Below, piece by piece: positions 19,336 through 30,249 of a stretch of 64,000 nt of DNA. Below the pieces are notes generated by a model. That model did not search any database and was not told where the DNA came from. It saw only the letters and a list, made by a program, of their open reading frames with translations. Both the position numbers and the translations under genes were made by a program. Each line of letters begins with the position of its first letter. Position 1 is the stretch's first letter. Source of the DNA: Microglena sp. YARC (Eukaryota > Chlorophyta > Chlorophyceae > Chlamydomonadales > Chlamydomonadaceae); the NCBI GenBank assembly GCA_022414725.1, contig CM039466.1:34418006-34482005 (forward strand). Direction: 5' to 3'.

Positions 19336-19887
19336 CAACGAACGCAAACTTAACCAGTTTCTGTTTACACGTGCATTTGCGCTCGCAGTTTGCGTTCGGT
19401 CAGGTTGGTCGTGTACTTCTGGAAAGCCTCGTGATTTTTGAATTTTGGGTGACAGACGAGCTATTTTCGGGCCTTGCTCCCCCAGCACGAACCGTGCTGT
19501 GAAGCAAGCGACTTCGAGGCTCCGCAGCGACCCGTCGATCGAGATTGCTGGGTGAGATCTGGCAGCTGATCATCAACATCTGCTCGGCCAATGCCTTCTT
19601 GCTTGCTGCTCTGGAAAATTCGAATCTGCAGAAATTGACGAACTGAACTGGAGCTAGCGTAGCCGATATATCTCACAGCTCGGAAGCCAAACGAACTTAA
19701 CGAACCACTAACCTTAACCTTTAACCCGTAACTAGGGGGGGGGGGAGTTATGGTTATCGTGAAAATGGTTAACTGGGCGAGATAACTGACGCGAAAAGTG
19801 TCGTGTAAACGCTTCGTAGTTAGTTAACTGTACATCTTAACCGTAACTGGCCGAGATAACCTGCTCGTGTAAACGCCCTCTAAGCAG
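19336..19887. mobile_element. TIR element copy A (truncated)
   Basis: Homologous, in inverted orientation, to 22,568-23,548. The right end is CTCGTGTAAACGCCCTC followed by TAA, and the left end is cut where the palindrome begins. It contains a frame ending IINICSANAFLLAALENSNLQK, shared with the other copy. Subterminal GAGATAAC/GTTAACT motifs recur. The TAA flank and GAGGGCGTTTACACGAG terminus suggest a PIF/Harbinger-like non-autonomous element; this is an inference. Confidence 0.6.
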
Positions 19888-20480
19888 TCTTTTGCATCTG
19901 GCCAGGTCATCTCAAAATGGATCAACGTGTCAAATGCGCAGCGCAGCACTTCCTCGCTATCCAGACGCTGATTTCAGCGTTTATCCCATGTTGCAGCCGA
20001 TGCACCTCAAATTGGCGTAGTTCTTCCTGCTGGCGCGGGTCCAGATCTAGAACACGCATCTGCGCCTGCCCCTCAGGAAGATCAGTCGAAAATTGCGTGG
20101 CAGGGACGGTGCTCTGCTGCTGCGAATCCATCTTGGTGAAACCGTGCGATCAATGATGAGTGTCCAAAAAAGAAAGAAAGGATGCGGCACTCCAAAGCAG
20201 CATGATTTTTAAGAGGCGCGCGCCAATTTCGTGACGTCACCAGATCTAATGCAACAACCGAATTTAACCGCCCCTTAACTTTCTTCAACGGCGGGGGGGG
20301 TGCGCCGTTGCACTAACCGGGGCAGTTGGTCTTTAACCGGACCTCAACTTTTTGTGTTTCCGACCAAACACCGGTTAGCGCCGAAAATAACGAATTTAAC
20401 CGCCGCTTAACCGGACCTCCAACTGGTTGGAAACAAGTTGTTAGTCACGTTGGCTGACGTGCCAGGTCGGGGTGAATCCA
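19888..20480. mobile_element. TE-like segment with a short ATG ORF (19,922-20,131, minus)
   Basis: A 69-codon frame starts at ATG 20,131 (MDSQQQSTVPATQF, then LDLDPRQQEELRQFEVHRL), a glutamine-rich helical peptide like that of a short transposon exon. Downstream, GAATTTAACCGCC/CTTAACCGG motifs recur on both strands, resembling subterminal repeats. The ends are not resolved. Confidence 0.35.
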
Positions 20481-20838
20481 GGGGTGAATCTGGGGGCGTC
20501 TGGGCGCTCCCGCCCCCCCTTCTCCGCCACGAACTATGAGAAGGATTTACAGCCTGTGCACAAGGCTTGCCAGGTCACTCGCCAGCATCGACGATAGGTC
20601 ACTCGCCCCGATTCGAGATTCGAGCGGGGCATAAATCTCGTCCTGTCACTGCCTGCAAAGTTAAAAAAATATATTACCAATACCAGACCAATAATACACT
20701 AGATAATCCTATTCAAATAGACACTAGATACTACTAAAAATAGTACAATATTACTAAACCCTTGATCCACTCTCATGTAGAAGCTGAAACCTAGGTACGG
20801 TAGATACTACTAGTGTTGAATTGCAGACTTCGAACTGC

Positions 20839-21168
20839 TCATCGTCTGCGGTGGGGCAGTGGGTTAAGAACACTGCTAGCATGAGCCATGTGCATATCCT
20901 TGCCTAAACATATATAATCATCCTTCCCAGTATTACCCCCACTCCCCTGGAGCAGTACAGGCGATATACCCACTGCCTCTACTGCTCTACGGAAATACAC
21001 AGTGGTGTGGGAATGTACTGCGTGGGGATTGTAACACGTTTTCTGCTCCTGGACTTTAGGAACTACATAGCAGATTATGTTATCCTCCTCAACATATCCC
21101 CACACTTTAATGAGGACAATCTTAGCCAACTTGACCCACTTGTATTCTTCTTCTTCTTCTTGATGCCG
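20839..21168 (-). pseudogene. Coding remnant of unknown family
   Basis: An open frame of about 105 codons without a clear start encodes KWVKLAKIVLIKVWGYVEED, then VVPKVQEQKTCYNP and VYFRRAVEAVGISPVLLQG. The composition looks like genuine protein rather than repeat, but I recognise no family. It is probably a fragment of a transposon or host gene. Confidence 0.3.
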
Positions 21169-21582
21169 CTCGTGTTAAATGAGGTGGTTGAGGGCCTACT
21201 TCCTAGGTAGGGATCGAGATTGTGTAGTTCGCCGTGGTCCCCTTACCATTCGAATACCCTTATCGAACCCTCTCAATTTCAAAGCTGTGGCTCTGGGTTG
21301 GATTGGCTCTGAGCACCTAAACCTGGCTTACCTGGGCACCTGCCACCAAGCATGGGCACTGTGGTGATCAGCCCAATGCCTCTGCCAAGAGACTTGGACT
21401 GCCGGAACGTTTTAAAATTGGGCGCCCGATGCCCAAGCCAAGCATCATGCAATCCGTACATGTTTATTACTGTGCACTCCCGATGCTACAGCCAAGCATC
21501 TGAAATCCGAAACCGTTTCCCACACCTGGACGCCAGATGGAAAAAATCGACTAAAAACGTTTAGAATTAGGCGTCCGCAATA

Positions 21583-22345
21583 CCGTAGGCGCATGATATG
21601 TTGGCGGATGAGATGGCGGACACCTGTCCGCCATCAATGATTTTGACCAGGCGGGGAGCGCTGGCGGATTGGGCCATCCGCCAACATTTCGCCAGGCCAA
21701 TACAGTCAGTGCAGTACGCACAGTTGGGGGGGGTAGTAACTACCTTTGAACAACTTCCTTCATTCCTGACGTCTGCCCATTTCTTTTCTTCCCAATTTCG
21801 TTGTAGCCCTCGAGTTATTGAATCCTCAACCAGCTATGGGCGCTCAGGCGTCGCCAGACCCTGAGTTGGCTCCTCCCTCTGTCTCTCAGCCTACTGTTGC
21901 CCCCTCCATTCTTCGTCCCCTCTCTACTGCTCTCCCTATCCGGCAACAGCGCCCTGTACAGCCTTTCATTTCGTCCTATTTTTCGACGGCTCGACGAGAC
22001 TGCAGTTGCTAAGAAGACAGCTAGCGAGGCTGCAGCACTTCAATATTTTTTGCAGAGATCCCTGAGAGGTCCAATATTTTCCACTGAGTTTTTATTTATT
22101 CAGAGGTCCAATATTTGTACACTCCTGTAATGCCCAGAATAACTCATTTTAGTCACACTTGAATCTGGTTTCAATTGGAAAAATGTAAAAAAAGGATTCC
22201 GCCATCCGCCATTGGTACCCTGGGCCAATTTATGGAGCACCCCAAATCTTTAACATCCGCCAACCTTAAAATCCGCCATGATTTTAGCCCCTTTTGGGTG
22301 CCATCCGCCATCTCTGTTTTCTGCCAAAATGTCATGCGCCTATGG
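21583..22345. mobile_element. 763-bp TIR element with TA target duplication
   Basis: The left end CCGTAGGCGCATGATAT and the right end (reverse complement CCATAGGCGCATGACAT) form terminal inverted repeats, each flanked by TA (21,581-21,582 and 22,346-22,347). Subterminal ATCCGCCA/TGGCGGAT octamers recur near both ends. No transposase is encoded, so it is non-autonomous. The superfamily is uncertain (TA duplication fits Tc1/mariner-like). Confidence 0.7.
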
Positions 22346-22567
22346 TATATATATCGGGCTTATGCATTTCCTGTCGTATACGAAATAATTAGCGTGGGTG
22401 TACTCAAGTTACCTCATTGCAGGGGCACGATCCCTGCTATCAGACCGAGAGGGTATCTAGGTACGTCGTTAAGAACCTAGATAAACCCTGTTCTCTTGAG
22501 GCGCAGGCCCTATCTTCTCCTTGTATACCGTAATACCGGGCGGGAAGATAGGTTTGCGGCTACTCTG

Positions 22568-23548
22568 TAAGAGGGCGTTTACACGAGCCGGTTATCTCGG
22601 CCAGTTACGGTTAAGATGTACAGTTAACTAACTACGAAGCGTTAACACGACACTTTTCGCGTCAGTTATCTCGCCCAGTTAACAATTTTCGCGATAACCA
22701 TACCCCCCCCCCCCCCCCCCCCTAGTTACGGGTTATGGTTATCGTTAGTGGTTCGTTGAGTTCGTTTGGCTTCCGAGCTGTGAGATATATGGGCTACGCT
22801 AGCTCCAGTTTAGTTCGTCAATTTCTGCAGACTCGAATTTTCTAGAGCAGTAAGCAAGAAGGCATTGGCCGAGCAGATGTTGATGATCAGCTGCCAGATC
22901 TCACCCGCCCAGCAATCTCCATCGACGGGTCGCTGCAGAGCGCTGCGGAGTCTCGATGTCGCTTGCTTCACAGCACGGTTCGTGCTGGGGCCCGAAAATA
23001 GCTCGTCTGTCACCCCAAATTCAAAAATCACGAGGCTATCCAGCAGTACACGACCAATCTGACCGAACGCAAACTGCGAGCGCAAATGCACGTTACATTA
23101 CATTACATTACATTACATTACATTACATTACATTACATTACATTACATTACATTACATTACATTACATTACATTACATTACATTACATTACATTACATTA
23201 CATTACATTACATTACATTACATTACATTACATTACATTACATTACATTACATTACATTACATTACATTACATTACATTACATTACATTACATTACATTA
23301 CATTACATTACATGTTAAAGTCTACTTGACACCGCGAGGGTGTATGAGACTCTGTGCTTTAAACAAAAAGAAAAAGCACCCACAAAGCAAAAAACCCCAT
23401 TACCGGTTCATCAGGGGTGTATCGAGGACAAACAAACCAAACCAAACTCCACGTGTAAACAGAAACTGGTTAGGTTTGCGTTCGTTGAGGGTTCGAGCAT
23501 ACGTGGCGCTAACTATTTGGTTATCTCGCCAACTTAACTGGCCGAGAT
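22568..23548. mobile_element. TIR element copy B, containing (CATTA)n
   Basis: The left end GAGGGCGTTTACACGAG is preceded by TAA. The right end near 23,548 retains ATCTCGGCCAGTTA in inverted orientation, but its outermost bases are replaced by the next element. It is the inverse of copy A, sharing the minus-strand frame GEIWQLIINICSANAFLLTA. An 18-C run (about 22,705-22,722) and a long CATTA array interrupt it. Confidence 0.65.
23091..23313. repeat. (CATTA)n microsatellite, about 44 copies
   Basis: An uninterrupted pentanucleotide array of about 222 bases. Long apparent ORFs across it are artefacts of its periodicity. Confidence 0.97.
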
Positions 23549-23553
23549 TATAA

Positions 23554-24040
23554 GAGGTCATACAGACGAGACAGGTTTGGGTTTGGGTTTGGTTTGAGGT
23601 TAACCTGCCACGTCAGAGGGGGTTAGACGAAGGATAGCCGAGGTTAACCCAAACCCGCCCAAACCCATGAATTTCGTTCGGACGGCATTCCAGAGCTTCT
23701 TGTAGGTAGGAAAAGTTTGAAATTTTTGAATTGCCGCCGTTCTGCAGCAGGAGCGCTCAAATCAAGCAAGCTCTGGCGATAATGTGAGGAAGGCGGAAAC
23801 TGCAACTCCTCATACTGCGTATCTCGCTGCTACTGCTGCACCTCATGCTGGCGTGGACCTGCAGATGGCGGTCCCTTCTGATAGGACCCCTCCATACAGC
23901 GTAGTGAATATTATAGATGGCGCGAAAGGGAGGACGGTTGCGAAAACAAGTGCGGCTGAAGGAAATGCGGCAAAAATTATCGCAACAGAAACAACAAACA
24001 ACACGTGTGTGACATAACCATAATCATAACCCAAACGTGG
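23554..24040. mobile_element. TIR-type repeat, copy 1
   Basis: Begins GAGGTCATACAGACGAGACA preceded by TAA, followed by GGTTTGGGTTTGGG motifs. It is the inverse of 62,684-63,158. The minus strand carries a frame starting MEGS and including SSHYRQSLLDLSAPAA and RSSGMPSERNS, conserved with the other copy but broken by a stop. It is probably a non-autonomous element retaining a short transposon exon. Confidence 0.6.
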
Positions 24041-24302
24041 GGGGGTGGGGGCACGTTTGGGTTTTGGGTTTGGTTTGCATTTGGTTTACCGAATTTGACC
24101 AGAACGCGTCAACTTACTTGCAGCTTATTTCCAACCAGTTAGAGGTCGTTCACACGGGATTGGTTTGGGTTTGGGTTAAGGGGTAGTTGGGCGTTTCTGT
24201 CGTACATCCAAACCTTTTTTCGTTCACACGAGAAAAAGTTGACGCGTTTGGGTCAAATTAGTTAACCAAATGCTAACCCAAACCCAAACCCAAACGTGCC
24301 CC
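24041..24302. other. Further GGTTTGGG-rich element remnant
   Basis: Contains a second terminus-like GAGGTCGTTCACACGGG at about 24,153 followed by GGTTTGGGTTTGGG, and AACCCAAACCC at its right side (about 24,270-24,300). It is probably a small related TIR element of about 150 bp. Confidence 0.4.
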
Positions 24303-24380
24303 TGTTATAGACCGGTTCTCCCGGTCCAGCTAGAGTGTCTAAGTGCGCCAGGCTCTCCGCCTGGAAGCTTCCGCTGTAGT
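24303..24380. repeat. LTR fragment (TGTTATAG family), 5' part
   Basis: Matches the first 78 bases of the LTR at 62,414, starting TGTTATAGACCG, with a few differences. The sequence diverges after GCTGTAGT. Confidence 0.7.
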
Positions 24381-25544
24381 TGCCCCCAGTTTATACGTAG
24401 TGGGGCAAGGTTTTTGACACACACGGAGTAGCGGTCGAAAATACGGAGGGAAGCGGTCAAAACGACAACGAGGTCGGGTCCCAGTCACTATGAATAAAAC
24501 AGCATTTTACGAACTGGAATTTGGCTTGGAAAATTCTACGAACCCCCCTCGTAAAATTCGGACACCCCATCGTAATTTAAGGTTTACGAACTAGGATTTG
24601 ATGGTTCGTAAACTGAATGGAGCTGGTTCGTAAAATTCCGGCACCCTTTTATTACGAACTAGGATTTGATAGTTCGTAAACTAAATGGAGCTGGTTCGTA
24701 AAATACCGGGCACCCTTCGTGGAATAACCCTCCTTGAATACAGGGAATTTGGCCCCGGATTGTACAGGGAATCTGGTCCCAGATTGTAGTATTTAATACT
24801 GGACCGACCCTTTTCTTATTCTGTAAATTCGGGACCTGGGCTGCGGGCTAGGTTTGGTTCCGGGTATTTCCCGGATTGGGTCCCGGTTTTTTTTCCAGGC
24901 AGTGCTTGCACTGGAGACTTCGGATCATACGAGATGTATAGATGGATTGCAATGTTTTATTTACAGAGATTTTGAAGACTGAAAAATTCGAATTCAAAAA
25001 AGTGATAATGAACAATAGCTATTATAATTTGGCCATTTACAAATTCTCCTCATTTGTGGGGGAAATTGTACCCATGAATTGGGCCTAGAAAAATGGTACT
25101 CGTCAGAAATATGAGTACCTTGTGCTCTGACTACTAAAATAATAAGCACCAGCCAGGGTACCCTGATGAGCTCTGACTAGCTATCTAGTATGTCTTCTGC
25201 CCCTGTCCCCCCCCTGCCACCCCGACTGGCTAGTCTAGCCAAGCTACTATTATATTATGAGTGACCAGCAGCAGTGACCAGCAGCAAGACCAGTGTCCTC
25301 ATAAGGCTTCTTGATCCTGTTCCTCTACTCATCCCTGCATGCTGATGACTTGCTCCTTCTCCACCATGTCGCAATATGCGGAAGTCACTGCCTGCTGGAA
25401 CTGCAGCAGCATGAAAGGAAGGAGGTGGAGTTAGAAGATTATTAGTTGCTTGACCAAGCACAAGCCAGTTGGACAATCAACGAATCAGCAAGCAAGAAAG
25501 CGAGCAAGCATTCACGTGGTAGCAATTACGATGACGAGACAGAT

Positions 25545-25968
25545 AGATGGTGCAGCATATAAGACACATGGTGCAGCATACAAGACAGATGGTGCAGCAT
25601 ACAAGACATATGGTGCAACGTACAAGACAAATGGTGCTGCGTACAAGACACATGGTGAGCATACAAGACAGATGGTGCAGCATACATGACACATGGTGCA
25701 GCATACAAGACAGATGGTGCAGCATACAAGACATACGGTGCAACGTACAAGACAAATGGTGCAGCGTACAAGACACATGGTGAGCATACAAGACAGATGG
25801 AGCAGCATACACGACACATGGTGGAGCATACGAGACACATGGTGCAGCAAGGCAAATCATGCTGCATACAAGCCAAATGGTGCAGCATACAAGACACATT
25901 GGTGCAGCATACCAGACATATGGTGCAACGTACATGACATATGGTACAGCATACAAGACAGATGGTTC
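25545..25968. repeat. 21-bp minisatellite inside the CACTA element
   Basis: About 20 copies of a 21-bp unit like ATGGTGCAGCATACAAGACA plus one base, with higher-order duplication of a block of about 126 bp. The period is a multiple of three, so ORFs run through all frames; I consider these artefacts. Confidence 0.93.
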
Positions 25969-26994
25969 AGATCTACTCACATGTGTTGGTTCTATAACAA
26001 CATATTGCCACTGTGTAGCCTAGTCAGGGGAGACTTCTTCGTGTTGTTCTCCCATTGTCTTCAAGATACATACACCTCTTGTCGTCGCTTGCGTCAGAGC
26101 AGGAACCTAGTTAACAGGCAGGTGTCAATAATCAGACAGCAGGCAGGCATTTGTCAATCATGGAGGTACATAGGAATGCATGCAGGTGTTAAGCAGGCAG
26201 GCAGCAAAGAGAATTCAAGCAGGCAATGAAGCAGGTAACTAAGCGGGCAAGCATGCAGGCAAGCAGGCATTTAATTGACAAACAAGGAGGCACCTCGTAC
26301 CTCTGATGCAACAGCTGGGAGTAATCAGCTAGGATGTACTGGTGCCCTGAACACATCAGGTGGGCGCATCATGGACAGCATCAGGTGGGAGTGCAGGAAG
26401 TTGAGGGAGGGGAGGAGGTAGGGCAACAGCAGCAGGTGTGAGTGCAGGAGGTTGGCCTTGAGGAGGTACGACCACTGCATGTGGAGGTGGACCACGTTGC
26501 AGCACCAGCTGGTCCTTTCTTGCCTGATTTCCTTGCAATCGTTTTTCTGACGCGAAACAATAATGCTAACGACCCGATCCAATGCTCATAATGTCCAGGC
26601 CAAGGTCGACAAGCAATCCATGACTCAGACGCCGAACACGCGGCTCAGCCGCTTGCTCGGTTGCTGCAACGTGGTCCACCTCCACATGCTGCAGCAGCGA
26701 TTCAAACCTTCGACTTTCAAACCTGCGCAACTACCTGCGGCATTCGAATCCTCCCTCTCCATCCGCAACACTCAATTGCAACACTCAATCGGCTTGCCTG
26801 AAAGCATGACATTCGCCCAAGTAAAGCTGTGTACTAATCGACGAATTGAATATGGTCCAGCAGGTAGCATGGTTGAAGACAGCGGCTCTGTGCAGGAGTA
26901 CAGCAGTAGTGGTTTGGTTCAGTGATGCGAAGCAATGTTTAGAAGGCGACGCAATCGTCTGCCATTTTGCAGATCTAGATGGTGTCTTCTTGGA

Positions 26995-27165
26995 AATTTG
27001 AACGACGAGGAGGGTTGGGGGTTGGGGGTGGGGGGGGGCGGGGTGTGTGTGTGGGTGTGTGTGTGTGGGGGGGGGGGGGGGGGCACGGTAAATTGATTAG
27101 CCGATCTAAGTTGACAGCTAGGACGCAGGAGGGTTGGGGCGGGGGGGGGGGGGGGGGGGGGCACG
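26995..27165. repeat. G-rich tracts with GT repeats
   Basis: Contains G17 (27,067-27,083) and G21 (27,141-27,161), with GTGTGT runs and shorter G tracts. The tract can form G-quadruplexes; its length is unreliable in assemblies. Confidence 0.9.
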
Positions 27166-27167
27166 GT

Positions 27168-27640
27168 AATCCTATCATCCTACTGTGTCGGACTCTTTCC
27201 AAACTCTTTCTCTATTCTTTTCGCTTTCGCCCCCTCTGACCCCCAGTGTCCTGGGTTTGAACAATACCGGGCACCTCCGCACTCTTGTCCATAGCTCATA
27301 ATAATTATTGTTTAACCACATGCACAGTCTGAGGTCAAACCATTGAGGCCTAGGGAAGTCATAACCCAAGATTATGTCCTGGTGCCTGCCCAGCAGGGGT
27401 GGAACCCATGCTAAATAATCCTGTCATTCGACGGTGTCGAATTCTGTCCAAACTCTTTCTCTTCTCTTTTCCTCTTGGCCATAGTCCAGATTAATTATTA
27501 TTTAACCACATGCACAGTCTGTGATCGAACCATTGAGGCCTTGGGAAGTCATAACCCAATATTATGTCCTGGTGCCTGCCTAGGGGTGTAACCCACGCCA
27601 ATCCTGTCGGCCGACCGTGTTGAACTCTTTCCATGATTGT
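27168..27640. repeat. Degenerate direct repeats, unit about 180-250 bp
   Basis: A unit containing AATCCTNTC, then ACTCTTTCCAAACTCTTTCT, then TTTAACCACATGCACAGTCT and GAAGTCATAACCCAA, is present twice in full and once in part. Confidence 0.75.
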
Positions 27641-28014
27641 GTTTGTGCAGGAGGCGGAGAGAGATGGGAAGGAAGATGGGCTTGGGGGTTCGGTTAGTTA
27701 CAAGAAAGAGAGGCATAGCTATATAAAAAAAGATAACAAGAGGGCAGTTATCTAATAATAGGGCTGGTTACCGGAGTTTAGGGGATGTACTTCTTCGCTT
27801 GACTTATTAATCATTTTAATTTAATTTAATCCTATTCGAATTGACAAAAAGTAAAGCAATTGCATGCATCCAAATCACGTGAATTAAATAAAAATGAAAT
27901 GAATAAATCGAATTAAAATAAAACAACATTCAATACAATTAAAATAAAATTAATTAAAATAAACTGAATTGAGGATTCAATTCATTTCATTCGGGACGCG
28001 CCACCAGGCGCCCT

Positions 28015-28580
28015 TAATCAGTCAGTGAGTGAGTGACTCAATCAGTCAGTGATTCAGTGAGTCTATGAGTCTGTGATTCTGTGAGTTAGTGAGTCAGTGA
28101 GTCAGTGAGTCATGACTAACTAATCAGTGAGTCAGTGAGTCGATGAGTCATTTAGTGAGTCAGTGAGTCAGTGAGTCAGTGAGTCGGTGAGTCAATCAGT
28201 CAGTGAGTCAGTGAGTTAGAGAGTCAGTGAGTTAGAGAGTCAGTGAGTTAGAGAGTCAGTGAGTCAATCAGTCAGTGAGTTAGTGAGTTAGAGAGTCAGT
28301 GAGTCAATCAGTCAGTGAGTCAGTGATTCAGTGAGCTAGTGAGTCAGTGATTCATTGAGTCAGAGAGTCAGTGGGTCAGTGAGTCAGTGAGTTAGAGAGT
28401 CAGTGAGTCAATGAGTCAGTGAGTCAATCAGTCAGTGAGCCAGTGAGCCAGAGAGTCAGTGAGACAGCGAGTCAATCATTCAGGGAGCTAGTGAGCTAGT
28501 GAGCAAGTGAGTCAGTGAGTCATTGAGTTAGTAAGTCAGTGAGTCAATCAGTTAGTGAGTCAGTGAGTCAGTGAGTCTTG
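28015..28580. repeat. GAGTCAGT octamer minisatellite
   Basis: About 70 imperfect copies of an 8-bp unit GAGTCAGT, with GTCAATCA and GAGTTAGA variants. It lies just inside the right subterminal region of the CACTA element. Confidence 0.95.
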
Positions 28581-28959
28581 ACTTGGAATTAATGGGTTTT
28601 GGGTACAGGGTACTATGGTTTACTAAGCTAAGTTCCGAATTCTCCGTGATTTGGGGAGAATTCGTACCAATTTGGGATGAATCCAGTTCGTAATTTGCTA
28701 CATAGGCTTCGTAAAATGCTTTGGGGATGAATCCAGTTCGTAAATTGATCATAGGCTTCGTAACAGGCTATGGGGATTCTCGATCTACGAACCCCCCTCG
28801 TAATTCGCTAATTGGGCTTCGTAAAATGCTTTAGATGATAGACAAAACTTTACTAAGGGTCCTCATGACATATTACGAGGGGGGGTCGTAGATTTTCACT
28901 TTACGATACCTGTCCGAGAATTAGCAAGTTCGTAAAATGCTGTTTTATTCATAGTGAGT

Positions 28960-29721
28960 ACTAAAAAAGCGTCCACATCTATGCTACGCGGTGAAGATTC
29001 ACAGCGAGGCCAAGCCAATCTCCACATACGGGGATACCCCCATCATTTTTGACATTCCGCCGTCAACTCCGAAACCACCTACCAGCAACCTGAGGCTCAC
29101 TTGTCTGCGCGACACCAACATTCTCAATCCTCCCCTCTAGTAGAGGGCCTCTACTACTACCCTTTCAACTGTCCAATCTCGAGCCAAGCAATTCGCGCTG
29201 TCTTGAATCATCGCCGTAGTTGCTGTAACGCGCATCTCGGAAAAAATCGACTCAAGAAAACAGGATGTCCTGTCTACCCCTCACTTTTCATTTTTCCCCT
29301 GTCTTTCTCAATGTCTTCGTCCTGCCATTTTGACGGTCTGCGAAGGAGTGCTCTCGGTTGTGTTCCGCATTCAAATATTCGATTCTCGAGCTCATGAGTT
29401 CCCAGTCTTGATTGTTCCATCCCTTCCGATCTAGTCCCTCCGTCGACTGCAATCCCGAGCTGCTTCTGCACCCGCGCTCGATCCCAACCCATTGCACCCT
29501 ACCGCTCTTCGTGGCCCTGCTCTCTCATTGGTTAGTGGCCATTGAAACGCTATCTCCATGAATCCTTTTTGCCCTCTCGCCAGCCCAGGTCGGACTCCCA
29601 CATTTCCGACGCACAGACCTGATCAGCACCTACATTTAGGTGAATCCTCCCCCCCTTCTCCCCCCCCCAAACCAATCCCCCCCTGAGTCACTGGGGGCCT
29701 AGTAATGAAACCTAAGTCTGA
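28960..29721. other. No recognisable gene
   Basis: GC-moderate sequence with short frames on both strands (for example 29,101-29,397) lacking known motifs. It may be decayed retroelement sequence next to the LTR fragment at 29,722. Confidence 0.35.
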
Positions 29722-29888
29722 TGCCTCTGCCCGATAGGGCCAGCACCCAGCGGCGGCAGTACCCTGAGGTACTGTCGCCTTTCCCTTCTCATACCTACCA
29801 TGTCGCCTGACATGGTATCACGCTTGTAAGCTTATGCCCTAGTCCATTTGTGTCAGTACCTACGATATAGCACTCCAGAAAGCTAAAG
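29722..29888. repeat. LTR fragment (TGTTATAG family), 3' part
   Basis: Matches the last about 170 bases of the LTR at 62,414-62,660 (CCCGATAGGGCCAGCACCCA through AGCTAAAG). Confidence 0.75.
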
Positions 29889-30200
29889 GTTATCGCTCAT
29901 CACCGCCGTCGCGTCTTCCACTGCAACAGATTTGAGCTGCATCTATCAAAGTCTGTCAAGATTGTCCGTAGATCCCGAGTTCCCGCGCATCTGCAGTGTC
30001 TTTGATTGTTGCCGTCGCAACTCCCGAAGAAGAGGATCACAAGCCCAGAAAACTTGTCATCGCTTAGGCACCCTCCACTAGATCACACCAGTACGTTGCC
30101 CCGCAACAACCCCCCCACCCCACCCCCCACCCCTGCGCATACCCATCAGTTCCCCTCTCCTCCCCTCCACCGCCTCCTATAACCCCGTCGGCCTCGCAAG

Positions 30201-30249
<49 letters not shown>

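Larger units (their letters stand above)
24486..28956. mobile_element. Non-autonomous CACTA (EnSpm/CMC) DNA transposon, 4.47 kb
   Basis: The left terminus reads CACTATGAATAAAACAGC and is repeated in exact inverted orientation at the right terminus, giving about 30 bp of perfect TIR (24,486-24,515 and 28,927-28,956). Both sides are flanked by the 3-bp duplication AGT (24,483-24,485 and 28,957-28,959), the hallmark length for CACTA elements. Within 450 bases of each end, TTTACGAACT/TTCGTAAAAT motifs recur in both orientations, like the subterminal repeats of this superfamily. No transposase is evident; the interior is mainly minisatellite and G-rich sequence. It is mobilisable only by a transposase in trans. 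Confidence 0.88.

Noticed and set aside
23091..23553. Long ORFs over the CATTA array
   Set aside because: They arise from pentanucleotide periodicity and have no protein signature.
25477..25980. Overlapping long ORFs on both strands in the 21-bp minisatellite
   Set aside because: The unit length is a multiple of three, so every frame stays open; the peptides are simple repeats.
28015..28580. CRISPR-like short repeats
   Set aside because: Continuous 8-bp minisatellite without spacers.
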